From the NCBI GenBank assembly GCA_017940415.1, contig JAGAYR010000016.1, positions 1-64,000 on the forward strand: a stretch of DNA of 64,000 nucleotides. Direction: 5' to 3'. The stretch is from Lachnospiraceae bacterium (GTDB lineage: Bacteria > Bacillota > Clostridia > Lachnospirales > Lachnospiraceae). The translations under genes were made by a program, and so were the position numbers. Positions 41,268 to 48,938 of this stretch are shown one piece after another; the first letter of the stretch is position 1; the number at the start of each line of letters is the position of its first letter. The notes under the pieces were generated by a model. That model made no database searches. It was given only the letters and a program-made list of their open reading frames with translations, and was not told the DNA's origin.

Positions 41268-41839
41268 CCCCTTTTCTCCCCCTTATTAGCATGTGATCCT
41301 ATAATGAACACGACTATCCCGATGAAGGCCGAGGCGATCATAAGCACCATGGATGAAATGTTTACGGAAAAGATACTGATAAGTATCATAGCTACCGCTG
41401 AACAAACTACCATGATCATTGGCATTGGCTTTTTCTTCATTTTGATCAGCATTTTTACGGCTGCATCCACTATCAGTATACCAACAGCTATCTTGATTCC
41501 ACGGAATGCATTTGCTACCCATGTTATTTCAAGGAACCTGTCAAAAACCTTTGATATCAAGAAGATTATGATGAATGAAGGAAGAACTACCCCGAGCGTA
41601 GCTATTATTGCACCGGGAAGTCTCCCTTTTTTGTATCCAACATAGGTGGCACAATTGATTGCGATGGGACCGGGCGTTGATTCTGCGATTACGGTCACAT
41701 CCATCATTTCATCGTGTGTTATCCATTTTTTCTTTTCTACGCAATCATTCTCTATAAGAGAGATCATCGCATATCCCCCGCCAAATGTGAACAATCCGAT
41801 CTTGGCGAAAGTCAGAAATAAATCTATGAGTTCCGACAA
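41264..41839 (-). CDS. chrA: Chromate transporter subunit (ChrA half, first)
   Basis: A 191-residue CHR-domain membrane protein: LFLTFAKIGLFTFGGGYAMISLIENDCVEKKKWI, VIAESTPGPIAINCATYVGYKKGRLPG, then GIKIAVGILIVDA. It pairs with the 186-residue subunit immediately downstream. Export of chromate is the family role; in this setting, related oxyanions or another anion are possible. A start at 41839 is used. Confidence 0.9.
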   Translation of the reverse strand: MSELIDLFLTFAKIGLFTFGGGYAMISLIENDCVEKKKWITHDEMMDVTVIAESTPGPIAINCATYVGYKKGRLPGAIIATLGVVLPSFIIIFLISKVFDRFLEITWVANAFRGIKIAVGILIVDAAVKMLIKMKKKPMPMIMVVCSAVAMILISIFSVNISSMVLMIASAFIGIVVFIIGSHANKGEKRG

Positions 41840-41876
41840 TTCTCTATACCTCTTTGTACATTAAACTGAAAAGATA

Positions 41877-42368
41877 TTATCTCTTAACGGCAAAATTCAT
41901 TATCCCATTGATAGTATGAATCACAAAAAATGGAACCGCCGTCCAGACTAACAGGTAATTGCTCTGCCAAAGTCCAAAGAACAAATAGTACTACGGCACA
42001 ACGGCAAACTGACTGATTATAATCAGCCATCCATACTGATAACCCATATAGTACAGTGTCCATCCAATAAAGTTGATCGAGATCATCAGAATCATCAGAA
42101 AAAGGAATGTCTTTTCTTTTGTTGTTTCTCTCGGAATGAGTTTAACATCATCCATTACGATTAACATCAGCAGAATCATTGACAGAATGCCGATTATTCC
42201 TTGTACTGTCTCAATCCACTTAATCTCATTCTGCATATTCATAATCGGATTTGAGGCGGGTTTTATCAGTGGCATAACAATATACGGAATTTCTTGTATC
42301 ACAAATGCTGCTATACCTATAAACGATATTCCCAAATAGTAATTCTTAAACAAATGTATAAACTTCAT
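41877..42368 (-). pseudogene. Small membrane protein gene with premature stop
   Basis: The ATG at 42368, after AAGGG, starts a protein (MKFIHLFKNYYLGISF) with four hydrophobic segments that stops at a TAG at 41991. The same frame continues open for 37 more codons (YYLFFGLWQSNYLLVWTAVP then FFVIHTINGIMNF) to a TAA at 41877. The membrane-protein-like tail shows that the TAG is a nonsense mutation. An intact product would be about 163 residues. Function unknown. Confidence 0.7.
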
Positions 42369-42405
42369 TATATTACCCTTAGGGGTTGATGAGGAAAATC
42401 GGAAC

Positions 42406-42764
42406 TTAATGTACTCTTCTCGTCCTGTCCACTTCATATGCCACATACTCATGAGCAAACTCATATCCAAGCTTTTCAGCCAAGCGGACGGAATTCATAT
42501 TTTGAGCATCCCAGCTAGGATACAGATTTTCTTTCAGACATCTGAGAATAAGCGCTGAGCAAGCAATGGTTGCAAGACGATTCCCTGCCCAGTTCGAGAT
42601 ACTGCTTCTTATCGGCAAATGATGAAACAAAATCTTCAGTCACAGGATCAGTAACATAAATCCTTCCCATAACCTTTTGAATACAGGAGTAAATCAGGGT
42701 TTCCTGCCAGCCCTCAAACAACTCTTTTACTTTCGAAGTATCTTTTAGTTCTACAACTATTTCT
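42406..42764 (-). pseudogene. GNAT acetyltransferase, decayed
   Basis: An N-terminal piece in one frame (IVVELKDTSKVKELFEGWQE then TLIYSCIQKVMGRIYVTDPV) is followed in another frame by a C-terminal piece (LKENLYPSWDAQNMNSVRLA, EKLGYEFAHEYVAYEV). These are the two ends of a roughly 250-residue GNAT protein, but only about 120 codons remain. The start codon position reads ATA. A large internal deletion, a frame shift and loss of the start are therefore combined. Confidence 0.75.
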
Positions 42765-42779
42765 CATCACCTATAAACT

Positions 42780-42911
42780 TTACAGTTCTTTTGCCAACAA
42801 CCAAAAGCCTTCGTCCTGCTTAGTTTTCATATCATCATCCATCGCACTTCTATCCTGATGAGCGACTCCGTTACAGCGTTCCACTTCGATGAATTCTATC
42901 GAAAGCTTTGG
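42780..42911 (-). pseudogene. Unidentified gene remnant
   Basis: A frame of about 42 codons (PKLSIEFIEVERCNGVAHQD then RSAMDDDMKTKQDEG and FWLLAKEL) ends at a TAA at 42780. It has no start codon and is closed by a stop just upstream, next to the 73-bp repeat array. It looks like the tail of a lost protein; no family was identified. Confidence 0.35.
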
Positions 42912-42914
42912 TAG

Positions 42915-43170
42915 CTATATTATTCTTCAGAAATTATACTTTTTATAGCCCGTTACGGCAATTTGAACCTTACAGAGATGCATGTGGACTATAAACACCC
43001 ACTGAAATTCGCCTTCTTATAGCCCTTTTAAAGATTTGCGCATTGTTAAAGACCGAAAAAACTATAAAATCACTTTGAAACCCTCATCATTATAGCCCCT
43101 TTGAAGAATTACCCTTCGCTGAATGCAGAAAAGGCTATAATCCCATCTCAGAAATCCCTAATTTATAGCC
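42915..43170. repeat. Tandem non-coding array with a 73-bp period
   Basis: Four units start at 42915, 42989, 43062 and 43135 (spacing 74, 73, 73). Each begins CTATA, has GAAA at offset 15-16 and TTATAGCCC at offset exactly 28, then a more variable 36-base tail that ends in A-rich sequence. CTATAA and TTATAG are complementary, extending to GGCTATAA/TTATAGCC in the last unit, so each unit can form a hairpin with a 22-base loop. The period is not a multiple of three and the frames contain stops, so it does not encode a repetitive peptide. Role unknown. Confidence 0.82.
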
Positions 43171-43205
43171 CCATCCCTTTTTCAGTTTTCGAAACAAGCA
43201 AAAAA

Positions 43206-43231
43206 GACTCGGTACATATGTACCGAGTCTT
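43206..43231 (-). terminator. Distal terminator of the rplM-rpsI operon
   Basis: AGACTCGGTAC and GTACCGAGTCT pair perfectly over 11 bases around ATAT, followed on the minus strand by TTTTTTG. It lies about 170 bases past the rpsI stop, a second stop point after the hairpin at 43346-43416. Confidence 0.85.
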
Positions 43232-43285
43232 CTGTAATCTGCCGTAGCAGATAATTATCTTTTTGTGAACTGCCGAGGCGTTTAG

Positions 43286-43308
43286 AAAACGTGTCACCGA
43301 CACGTTTT
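43286..43308. repeat. Short palindrome between the two rpsI terminators
   Basis: AAAACGTGTC and GACACGTTTT pair perfectly over ten bases around a three-base loop. It is one of at least three hairpins packed into 43206-43416. Next to it, CCTCGGCAGTTCACAAAAAG on the minus strand looks like a degenerate copy of the rpsI 3' end. Confidence 0.6.
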
Positions 43309-43345
43309 TAGCCGAGGGCTTCGAGGCTATGCCGAGAAGCGACTT

Positions 43346-43416
43346 CAGTTCTCGGAGATAATAAAAATGCCTTGCAGTTTCCTGCAAGGCATTTGATATT
43401 ATCTCTTTGAGAACTG
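43346..43416 (-). terminator. Extended terminator hairpin that contains the rpsI stop codon
   Basis: On the minus strand three consecutive stems line up: CAGTTCTC/GAGAACTG, AGATAATA/TATTATCT and AAATGCCTTGCAG/CTGCAAGGCATTT, with only small internal bulges. The first stem is built from the last rpsI codons (QFSKR), and the stop codon lies between stems 1 and 2. The inner stem with the following TTTTTA is an ordinary terminator; the outer stems are unusual. Confidence 0.8.
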
Positions 43417-43800
43417 AGGTGCACGACGTGCTTTCTTGAGACCGTACTTCTTTCTCTCCTTCATACGAGGATCTCTGGTAAGGAATCCTTCCTTCTTGAG
43501 AGCGGGTCTGTACTCAGCGTCAGCCTGAAGAAGTGCTCTTGAAATTCCGTGGCGAACTGCGCCTGCCTGACCTGTAGTTCCGCCGCCCTTAACGGTAACG
43601 TTGATATCGAACTTTCCTTCGGTATCGGTTACAGCGAGAGGCTGACGAACGATGGTCTTAAGGATATCGGTTCCGAAATACTCATCGATTGATCTTCCGT
43701 TGATGGTGATCTCACCTTTTCCTGCGGTAAGATAAACTCTTGCTACAGAAGACTTTCTTCTGCCGGTTCCGTAATATTTTACATCTGACTTTTTAGCCAT
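43399..43800 (-). CDS. rpsI: 30S ribosomal protein S9
   Basis: This 133-residue protein starts [21 protein letters not shown] and ends with the basic tail [17 protein letters not shown] that reaches the P-site tRNA. The core [17 protein letters not shown] is intact. It follows rplM by 15 bases, the usual L13-S9 pair. A degenerate copy of its last codons occurs about 150 bases downstream. Confidence 0.97.
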   Translation of the reverse strand: MAKKSDVKYYGTGRRKSSVARVYLTAGKGEITINGRSIDEYFGTDILKTIVRQPLAVTDTEGKFDINVTVKGGGTTGQAGAVRHGISRALLQADAEYRPALKKEGFLTRDPRMKERKKYGLKKARRAPQFSKR

Positions 43801-43815
43801 TTCTTATCTCCCTTC

Positions 43816-44244
43816 TTAGAATTCGAGCACTTCGGGCTTCTGTGCAGCCTGGTTATGCTCTGCTCCTGCATATACATGAAGTTTGGTGAACATCTCTCTT
43901 CCGAGAGGTCCCTTGGGAAGCATTCCTCTGACTGCTTCTTCAACCACTTCACAGGGAGAATTTGCAAGTCTTGATCTGAGAGTCTCTTCCTTCATTCCAC
44001 CTACGTAATCGGAGTGATCATGATAGATCTTCTGATCAAGCTTCTTTCCGGTAACCTTAACCTTAGAAGCGTTTACGATGATTACATAATCGCCGGTGTC
44101 AAGGTTGGGAGTGAAGATAGGCTTATTCTTTCCTCTGAGGACATTTGCTACTTCTGAAGCAAGACGTCCGAGAGTCTTATCCGTTGCGTCAACGACATAC
44201 CACTTTCTCTCAATGGCAGCCGCACTGGGCATATAAGTTTTCAT
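43816..44244 (-). CDS. rplM: 50S ribosomal protein L13
   Basis: The product has 142 residues. It begins [39 protein letters not shown] and includes [18 protein letters not shown] and [24 protein letters not shown], the family core. The ATG at 44244 follows GGAGG; the frame is open for 41 codons further upstream, but that part lies in the structured leader and is not translated. First gene of the L13-S9 operon. Confidence 0.97.
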   Translation of the reverse strand: MKTYMPSAAAIERKWYVVDATDKTLGRLASEVANVLRGKNKPIFTPNLDTGDYVIIVNASKVKVTGKKLDQKIYHDHSDYVGGMKEETLRSRLANSPCEVVEEAVRGMLPKGPLGREMFTKLHVYAGAEHNQAAQKPEVLEF

Positions 44245-44405
44245 TTTTTTCCTCCAAAAAAGTGCAAAACGAAAAATCGAAAAATATACTGCTGCAGACT
44301 TAAGCGTTTGGGAAGGCGCATACATCACGGGATAAATCCCCTTAGCACAAGTGGCGTGTATGTACATTCATGCGGATGTCCGGGCCGCAAGAAAACCTGC
44401 CACGA
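44245..44405 (-). ncRNA. Structured 5' leader of rplM (possible L13 leader)
   Basis: About 160 bases separate the promoter from the start codon. Pairings visible on the minus strand are GTGGC with GCCAC closing a branched element, TGCGG with CCGCA, and GGGAT with ATCCC. Firmicutes control rplM through such an L13-binding leader. I recognise the position and folding capacity but not a full match to the known consensus. Confidence 0.5.
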
Positions 44406-44411
44406 AATGAC

Positions 44412-44440
44412 ATTTTACAACAGGTGATACCTTAAGTCAA
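44412..44440 (-). promoter_or_regulatory. rplM promoter
   Basis: On the minus strand: -35 TTGACT (44435-44440), 17-base spacer, -10 TAAAAT preceded by TG (44412-44417). It places the transcription start near 44405. Confidence 0.75.
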
Positions 44441-44519
44441 CGAAAAATAAGGTTTTTTAGGGATTTTTCGGAAGGCTGTCCATATATAGTGGAAGCCTCA
44501 CAAAGATACCCATATTCAT

Positions 44520-44570
44520 GGGGACGGTTCTCATCGGGCAGCGACTCATTGCCCAATGAGAACCGTCCCC
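44520..44570. repeat. Palindromic repeat of the GGGGACGGTTCT type, copy 2
   Basis: GGGGACGGTTCTCAT and ATGAGAACCGTCCCC pair perfectly, extended inward by GGGCA/TGCCC with one G-U-type mismatch. The loop is about ten bases. It shares the outer core with copy 1 at 15353-15417 but differs inside. It starts eight bases after the truA stop and may end its transcription. Confidence 0.85.
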
Positions 44571-44577
44571 AAATGGA

Positions 44578-45318
44578 TCACTTTTCATATTCGTATCCTA
44601 CGAGGATAAGCCCGCATGCAGGGAGTGTAGGACCCGCCTGTCTGCGGTCGCGGGATTCTATTATAGAGGGGATATCATCGGCAGATTTCCTACCGAGTCC
44701 CACATCCAGGAGCGTTCCGGCTATTATGCGGACCATGTTATAGAGAAAACCGCTTCCGGTTACGCTTATGATAACCTCATCCCCGGTCTTTTTGACGTTA
44801 CAGTCATAGATTGTCCTGGTGAAGGTCTGAGTCTGGGCGCCTGCTGCGCAAAACCCGCTGAAATCATGTTCTCCTACGAAGGCCTTTGCCGCTCTGTCCA
44901 TCTCGGATTCATTTATCTCATTGTAGATATGATGGGCGTAAAGCCTTTTAACGGGAATTCTTACGGGTGAATTATATATATGGTATTCATATGTCTTACG
45001 GCAGTCCTGTTTTCTGGGATGCCAGTCTAAAGGAACCTCATCCGACGAAACCACGCTGATATCGTCAGGAAGGAGCTTATTTAAGACCATTGACATTTTA
45101 TCCGGGGGTATGGGCGAATCGGTGTCAAATACGGCGATATTGCCCATAGAATGGACACCGGAATCGGTCCTGCTGGCACCGATAAGCTCGGTTTCTTTTC
45201 CGACAGCTTCACTTACCGCCTGTCTGAGAACTCCTTCCACGGTTGTCTGTCCATCCTGGATCTGCCATCCGTGATAGGCCGTTCCGTCATATGATATTTT
45301 CAATCTGACTCTTCGCAT
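44578..45318 (-). CDS. truA: tRNA pseudouridine(38-40) synthase TruA
   Basis: A 246-residue enzyme. The catalytic Asp is in LIGASRTDSGVHSMGN, and other landmarks are KISYDGTAYHGWQIQ, DFSGFCAAGAQTQTFTRTIYDC and GSGFLYNMVRIIAGTLLDVG. It isomerises uridines in the anticodon arm of several tRNAs. It lies seven bases after ecfT in the same direction, the usual Firmicute order ecfA1-ecfA2-ecfT-truA. Confidence 0.96.
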   Translation of the reverse strand: MRRVRLKISYDGTAYHGWQIQDGQTTVEGVLRQAVSEAVGKETELIGASRTDSGVHSMGNIAVFDTDSPIPPDKMSMVLNKLLPDDISVVSSDEVPLDWHPRKQDCRKTYEYHIYNSPVRIPVKRLYAHHIYNEINESEMDRAAKAFVGEHDFSGFCAAGAQTQTFTRTIYDCNVKKTGDEVIISVTGSGFLYNMVRIIAGTLLDVGLGRKSADDIPSIIESRDRRQAGPTLPACGLILVGYEYEK

Positions 45319-45324
45319 GAAAGC

Positions 45325-46173
45325 TCACTTCAGAATGTAGTTAACGTAGAGTGAATTGAAGAATTCGGTGATAATATGCCATCTTCCGAGGAAAATGCTT
45401 ATTCCTGCAAAAGAAAACAGGACTAGGTAGCCAAAAGCATCCCTCTTTTTATAGATCAGAGGCTTCATTTTGGTCCTTCCGTCGCCTCCCCTGTAACATC
45501 TTGCCTCCATCGCCATAGCGAGGTCTCCTGCCCTTCTGAAGGCCGATACAAAGAGGGGGACCAAAACGGGCACCAGGGACTTGGCTTTTTTGATCAGATT
45601 TCCGCTTTCGAAATCCGCACCTCTGGCCAGCTGGGCTTTCATGATCCTGTCGGTCTCTTCCAGCAGGATGGGAATGAATCTCAGCGCTATGGACATCATC
45701 ATTGCAACATCGCCTACGGGAACCTTAAATATCTTGAGGAATCCCAGTCCCTTCTCGAGTCCGTCCGTAAGGTTATTGGGCGTTGTAGTGAGAGTGACTA
45801 TGCTTGAGCCCATAATGAGAAGCATCAGTCTGAGCATCATGCTGAATGCAGTTGCTATGCCCTCATATGTGATGGTTAGTTTTCCGAGAGTTATGGCTGT
45901 GTTTCCGGGGGTCAGGAACAGATTTATCAACACCGTCATGAGCATGATGATGAATATGCCCTTGAGACCCTTGGTAATGAATTTAACGGGTACATGCGAG
46001 AGCTTTATCACCGCAAACAAAAAGATAATACCCAGTGCATAACCCACGGGGTTCTTATAGTTAAACAGTGCAATGATAAACAGAAGTGTTCCGAGCAGTT
46101 TAACTCTCGGATCGAGTCTGTGTATAACACTCTCCGTCTGATAATATTGTCCGATGGTAATGTCGCGGATCAT
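45325..46173 (-). CDS. ecfT: ECF transporter T component
   Basis: A 282-residue membrane protein with five or six helices. The coupling motifs of EcfT are visible as MSIALRFIPILLEETDRIMKAQLARGADF and AFRRAGDLAMAMEARCYRGGDGRT, each with the Ala-Arg-Gly pattern that contacts the ATPases. It joins EcfA1 and EcfA2 to vitamin-binding S components such as that at 32.3 kb. It overlaps ecfA2 by four bases. Confidence 0.95.
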   Translation of the reverse strand: MIRDITIGQYYQTESVIHRLDPRVKLLGTLLFIIALFNYKNPVGYALGIIFLFAVIKLSHVPVKFITKGLKGIFIIMLMTVLINLFLTPGNTAITLGKLTITYEGIATAFSMMLRLMLLIMGSSIVTLTTTPNNLTDGLEKGLGFLKIFKVPVGDVAMMMSIALRFIPILLEETDRIMKAQLARGADFESGNLIKKAKSLVPVLVPLFVSAFRRAGDLAMAMEARCYRGGDGRTKMKPLIYKKRDAFGYLVLFSFAGISIFLGRWHIITEFFNSLYVNYILK

Positions 46174-47024
46174 TTTGCTCTCATTAATGCTTCGTATATC
46201 GAATCTGCAGCCTCAGTGGCGGTAAGCACTCCGGGATCTGCATCTATTCCGAGTTCAATAAGTTTACGTGTGATCTTGGAAGGTTCGGGAATCGCAAGTC
46301 CCATCTCTTCAAGTTCTGCCGAATGTGAAAAGACTTCTCTGGGCGTATCATCGAAAGCAACTCTGCCGTGATCCATGACCAGTACTCTTTCGACATACAT
46401 GGCAACGTCTTCCATGGAGTGAGATACCAGAATTATGGTAATGCCCGCCTCCTTGTGAAGTTTAGCGACCATATCAAGGATCTCGTATCTTCCCACGGGA
46501 TCAAGGCCTGCGGTAGGCTCGTCCAGGATCAGGAAATCGGGCTTCATTGCAAGAACGCCTGCGATAGCCGCTCTTCTCTTCTGTCCTCCCGACAGTTCAA
46601 ATACGGATGCGTAGTAAAGGTCTTCGGGAAAAGCAACCTTCCTTAAGGCATCAAACGCGGTAAGCTCGGTTTCTTTTTTACTCATGCCCATATTCCTGGG
46701 ACCGAAGCAAACATCCGCAAATACGTCCGTTTCAAAGAGCTGGTGCTCGGGATATTGGAAAACAAGCCCCACATGTCTTCTCAGTTCTTTTTTATCAAAA
46801 TCCTTATCGGATATATCCCGGCCATTGTAAAGGATCGTACCCGAAGTGGGCTTCATAAGGCCGTTTAAATGCTGCATAAGCGTAGATTTACCCGAACCGG
46901 TATGTCCGATGACACCGATGAACTGTCCCTCGGGAATGACCAGAGAAACGTCGTCCAGAGCCTTTACGGGATGCTCTGTGTCTGCATTATATATTTGGCA
47001 TACGTGATCAAGTATCAGCGGCAT
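46170..47024 (-). CDS. ecfA2: ECF transporter ATPase EcfA2
   Basis: A 284-residue ABC ATPase: Walker A GHTGSGKST, Q loop VFQYPEHQLFE, signature LSGGQKRRAA, Walker B LILDEPTAGLDP. The wide Q-loop segment 'PEHQLF' is typical of EcfA2. It forms the energising module with EcfA1 and EcfT. It overlaps ecfA1 by ten bases and ecfT by four. Confidence 0.95.
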   Translation of the reverse strand: MPLILDHVCQIYNADTEHPVKALDDVSLVIPEGQFIGVIGHTGSGKSTLMQHLNGLMKPTSGTILYNGRDISDKDFDKKELRRHVGLVFQYPEHQLFETDVFADVCFGPRNMGMSKKETELTAFDALRKVAFPEDLYYASVFELSGGQKRRAAIAGVLAMKPDFLILDEPTAGLDPVGRYEILDMVAKLHKEAGITIILVSHSMEDVAMYVERVLVMDHGRVAFDDTPREVFSHSAELEEMGLAIPEPSKITRKLIELGIDADPGVLTATEAADSIYEALMRAK

Positions 47025-47866
47025 TTTTGAATTTCTCTTATAAGTTCGTCACAGGTTAGTATTCCGTCGGGAAGAGGAAGGCCTTTCTTCTTCAGTTCCC
47101 ATGCAATTCTTGTGGGGCCGGGTACGTCGAGTCTTAGTTTCGTAAGCGTGGGTACATCCGAAAAGATTTCTTTTGGAGTACCCTGCATCACAACCTTGCC
47201 CTTGTCCATTACGAAGATCCTGTCCGCATGAACAACTTCGTCCATGTAGTGAGTGATGAGTATTACCGTCATCTTCTCGACATCATTAAGGCCTCGTATA
47301 GCCCTTACCACTTCTTTTCTGCCGGAAGGATCCAGCATTGCAGTAGGCTCGTCCAGGATTATGCATTTGGGATGCATTGCAAGAACTCCTGCTATGGAGA
47401 CTCTCTGTTTCTGACCACCGGAGAGTTTATTGGGAGACTTCTTGCGGAAGTCTATCATATCCACAGCTCTGAGGCTCTCCTCCACTCTCTCCCAGATTTC
47501 TTTGGTGGGGACACCTAAGTTCTCCGGTCCGAATCCTACATCCTCTTCAACAACCTGTCCTATTATCTGGTTATCGGGATTCTGGAAAACCATTCCTGCG
47601 CTTTTCCTTACATCCCAGAGTTTACTGTCATCCATGGTATCCATGTCATCGACATACACCTTACCCTCGGTAGGATAGAGGATGGCATTTAAATGCTTGG
47701 CGAAGGTGGATTTACCCGATCCGTTATGACCGAGTATTCCCACGAACTCACCCTGCTTAACATCAATGTTTACATGGTCAAGCGCAGTCGTGATATCAAC
47801 GGGGTTACCCTCTTCGTCACGCCTGATATATTCAAATACCAATTTGTCTGTCTTTACGATATCCAT
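47015..47866 (-). CDS. ecfA1: ECF transporter ATPase EcfA1
   Basis: A 283-residue ABC ATPase: Walker A GHNGSGKST, Q loop VFQNPDNQI, signature LSGGQKQRVS, Walker B IILDEPTAMLDP. The N-terminus LVFEYIRRDEEGNPVDITTALDHVNI is typical of EcfA1. It begins the ecfA1-ecfA2-ecfT-truA operon. A plus-strand small gene and a terminator separate it from rplQ. Confidence 0.95.
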   Translation of the reverse strand: MDIVKTDKLVFEYIRRDEEGNPVDITTALDHVNIDVKQGEFVGILGHNGSGKSTFAKHLNAILYPTEGKVYVDDMDTMDDSKLWDVRKSAGMVFQNPDNQIIGQVVEEDVGFGPENLGVPTKEIWERVEESLRAVDMIDFRKKSPNKLSGGQKQRVSIAGVLAMHPKCIILDEPTAMLDPSGRKEVVRAIRGLNDVEKMTVILITHYMDEVVHADRIFVMDKGKVVMQGTPKEIFSDVPTLTKLRLDVPGPTRIAWELKKKGLPLPDGILTCDELIREIQKCR

Positions 47867-47948
47867 AGAAATTTATTTTACCTTAATAGGTATGTGCATG
47901 CAAGCATACGCCTTTTCAAAACGCAGTATCAGTGGTAATCTTATACGC

Positions 47949-48158
47949 ATGAAGCAATTATTCGATTCCGACAAATTTAAAAAGATGGTTTTCTTTATCC
48001 TGGCGGTGATCGTACTGATAAGTCTCCTGAGTCTGATGTCGAGAATAGGCAGTGAGACACTTACGGATTATGCGGAAAAGAATCCCGAGACTGCATATGC
48101 CGAAACAGACTCCAGTTGGAGAGATGCATATGACTCCACTGACGCACAAGGCAAATAA
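47949..48158 (+). CDS. Small single-pass membrane protein, 69 aa
   Basis: The product MKQLFDSDKFKKMVFFILAV then IVLISLLSLMSR has a basic start, one hydrophobic helix (about 12-30) and an acidic tail (GSETLTDYAEKNPETAYAET). Its ribosome-binding site is weak (AGTGGTAATC). It is the only plus-strand gene among the ribosomal genes and converges on rplQ, sharing the bidirectional terminator after its stop. It may be a real small membrane protein or a chance frame. Confidence 0.5.
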   Translation: MKQLFDSDKFKKMVFFILAVIVLISLLSLMSRIGSETLTDYAEKNPETAYAETDSSWRDAYDSTDAQGK

Positions 48159-48159
48159 A

Positions 48160-48189
48160 AAAATCCGGTGGACATTTCCACCGGATTTT
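48160..48189. terminator. Bidirectional terminator after rplQ
   Basis: AAAATCCGGTGGA and TCCACCGGATTTT pair perfectly over 13 bases with a four-base loop, flanked by A and T runs on both sides. It ends the alpha operon on the minus strand and the small plus-strand gene. Confidence 0.92.
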
Positions 48190-48200
48190 TAATTGATAGA

Positions 48201-48809
48201 TTATACGAGCTCGATGATAACCTGCATAGCAGCGTCACCTTTTCTCTGTCCGAGCTTAACGATGCGGGTATATCCGCCGTTACGGTTAGCATACTTGGGA
48301 GCGATCTCATCGAAGAGCTTGTTGCTAAGGTCGATCTCCTTAACGGATTTCTTCTTGCCCTTGTTCTCGGTTGATACTTCGGTAACAGGGTAAAGAACCT
48401 TGAGCATCTGACGTCTTGCGTGAAGTTTTGAAGGCTTATCCTTCTTGATCTCCTTCTCTACTTCGTCATAAACGGTAACGGTAACACCGTTCTCGATCTT
48501 AAGAGCCTTGCCGTTCTCGTCTCTGGTCTTCTCGGAAAGAACCTTTCCGGACTCCTTATCAACGATCTGCTTTACTCTCTTTCCGTCCTTATCCTTACGA
48601 GCTACCTTAGCGGTAACCTTAACGGTCTCGAAGTTGTCCTTCTCTTTAACTGCAAGAGCGATAAGTCTCTCTGCGATTCTCTGAATCTCCTCAGCCTTAG
48701 CTTCGGTAGTGGTGATTCTTCCGTTATTGATAAGTGCGGTAACCTGGTTTCTGAGAAGAGCCTTTCTCTGAGAAGAGGTTCTTCCAAGCTTTCTGTAATG
48801 TACTGCCAT
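48201..48809 (-). CDS. rplQ: 50S ribosomal protein L17 with an internal insertion
   Basis: A 202-residue L17, against about 115-130 in most bacteria. The N-terminal part ([51 protein letters not shown]) and the end ([23 protein letters not shown]) are normal. Between them, about residues 62-132 are a lysine- and glutamate-rich insertion ([18 protein letters not shown]...). Similar insertions occur in Lachnospiraceae. Last gene of the alpha operon. Confidence 0.96.
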   Translation of the reverse strand: MAVHYRKLGRTSSQRKALLRNQVTALINNGRITTTEAKAEEIQRIAERLIALAVKEKDNFETVKVTAKVARKDKDGKRVKQIVDKESGKVLSEKTRDENGKALKIENGVTVTVYDEVEKEIKKDKPSKLHARRQMLKVLYPVTEVSTENKGKKKSVKEIDLSNKLFDEIAPKYANRNGGYTRIVKLGQRKGDAAMQVIIELV

Positions 48810-48938
48810 TTTATTTTCCTTTCTGTAATACGGAGCCTGAGAAACGTGCCCTGTGGTCTTACCGTTTCGGAGACTTGATCCCGTACACCTGACGCGGGGA
48901 CGAACTCATCGGCTTTACCGTCCCGACGTATATGTTAA

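Noticed and set aside
42915..43170. CRISPR array
   Set aside because: Units are 73-74 bp but only short motifs are shared and the remaining bases are diverged inside the would-be repeats. There are no identical repeats of 24-40 bp and no cas genes nearby.
43163..43387. A 74-codon minus-strand frame after rpsI
   Set aside because: It runs through two terminator hairpins and the palindrome, with no ribosome-binding site; the sequence is explained by non-coding structure.
44245..44367. N-terminal extension of L13
   Set aside because: The frame stays open upstream of rplM, but that stretch is a structured leader after the promoter, and [10 protein letters not shown] after GGAGG is the normal L13 start.
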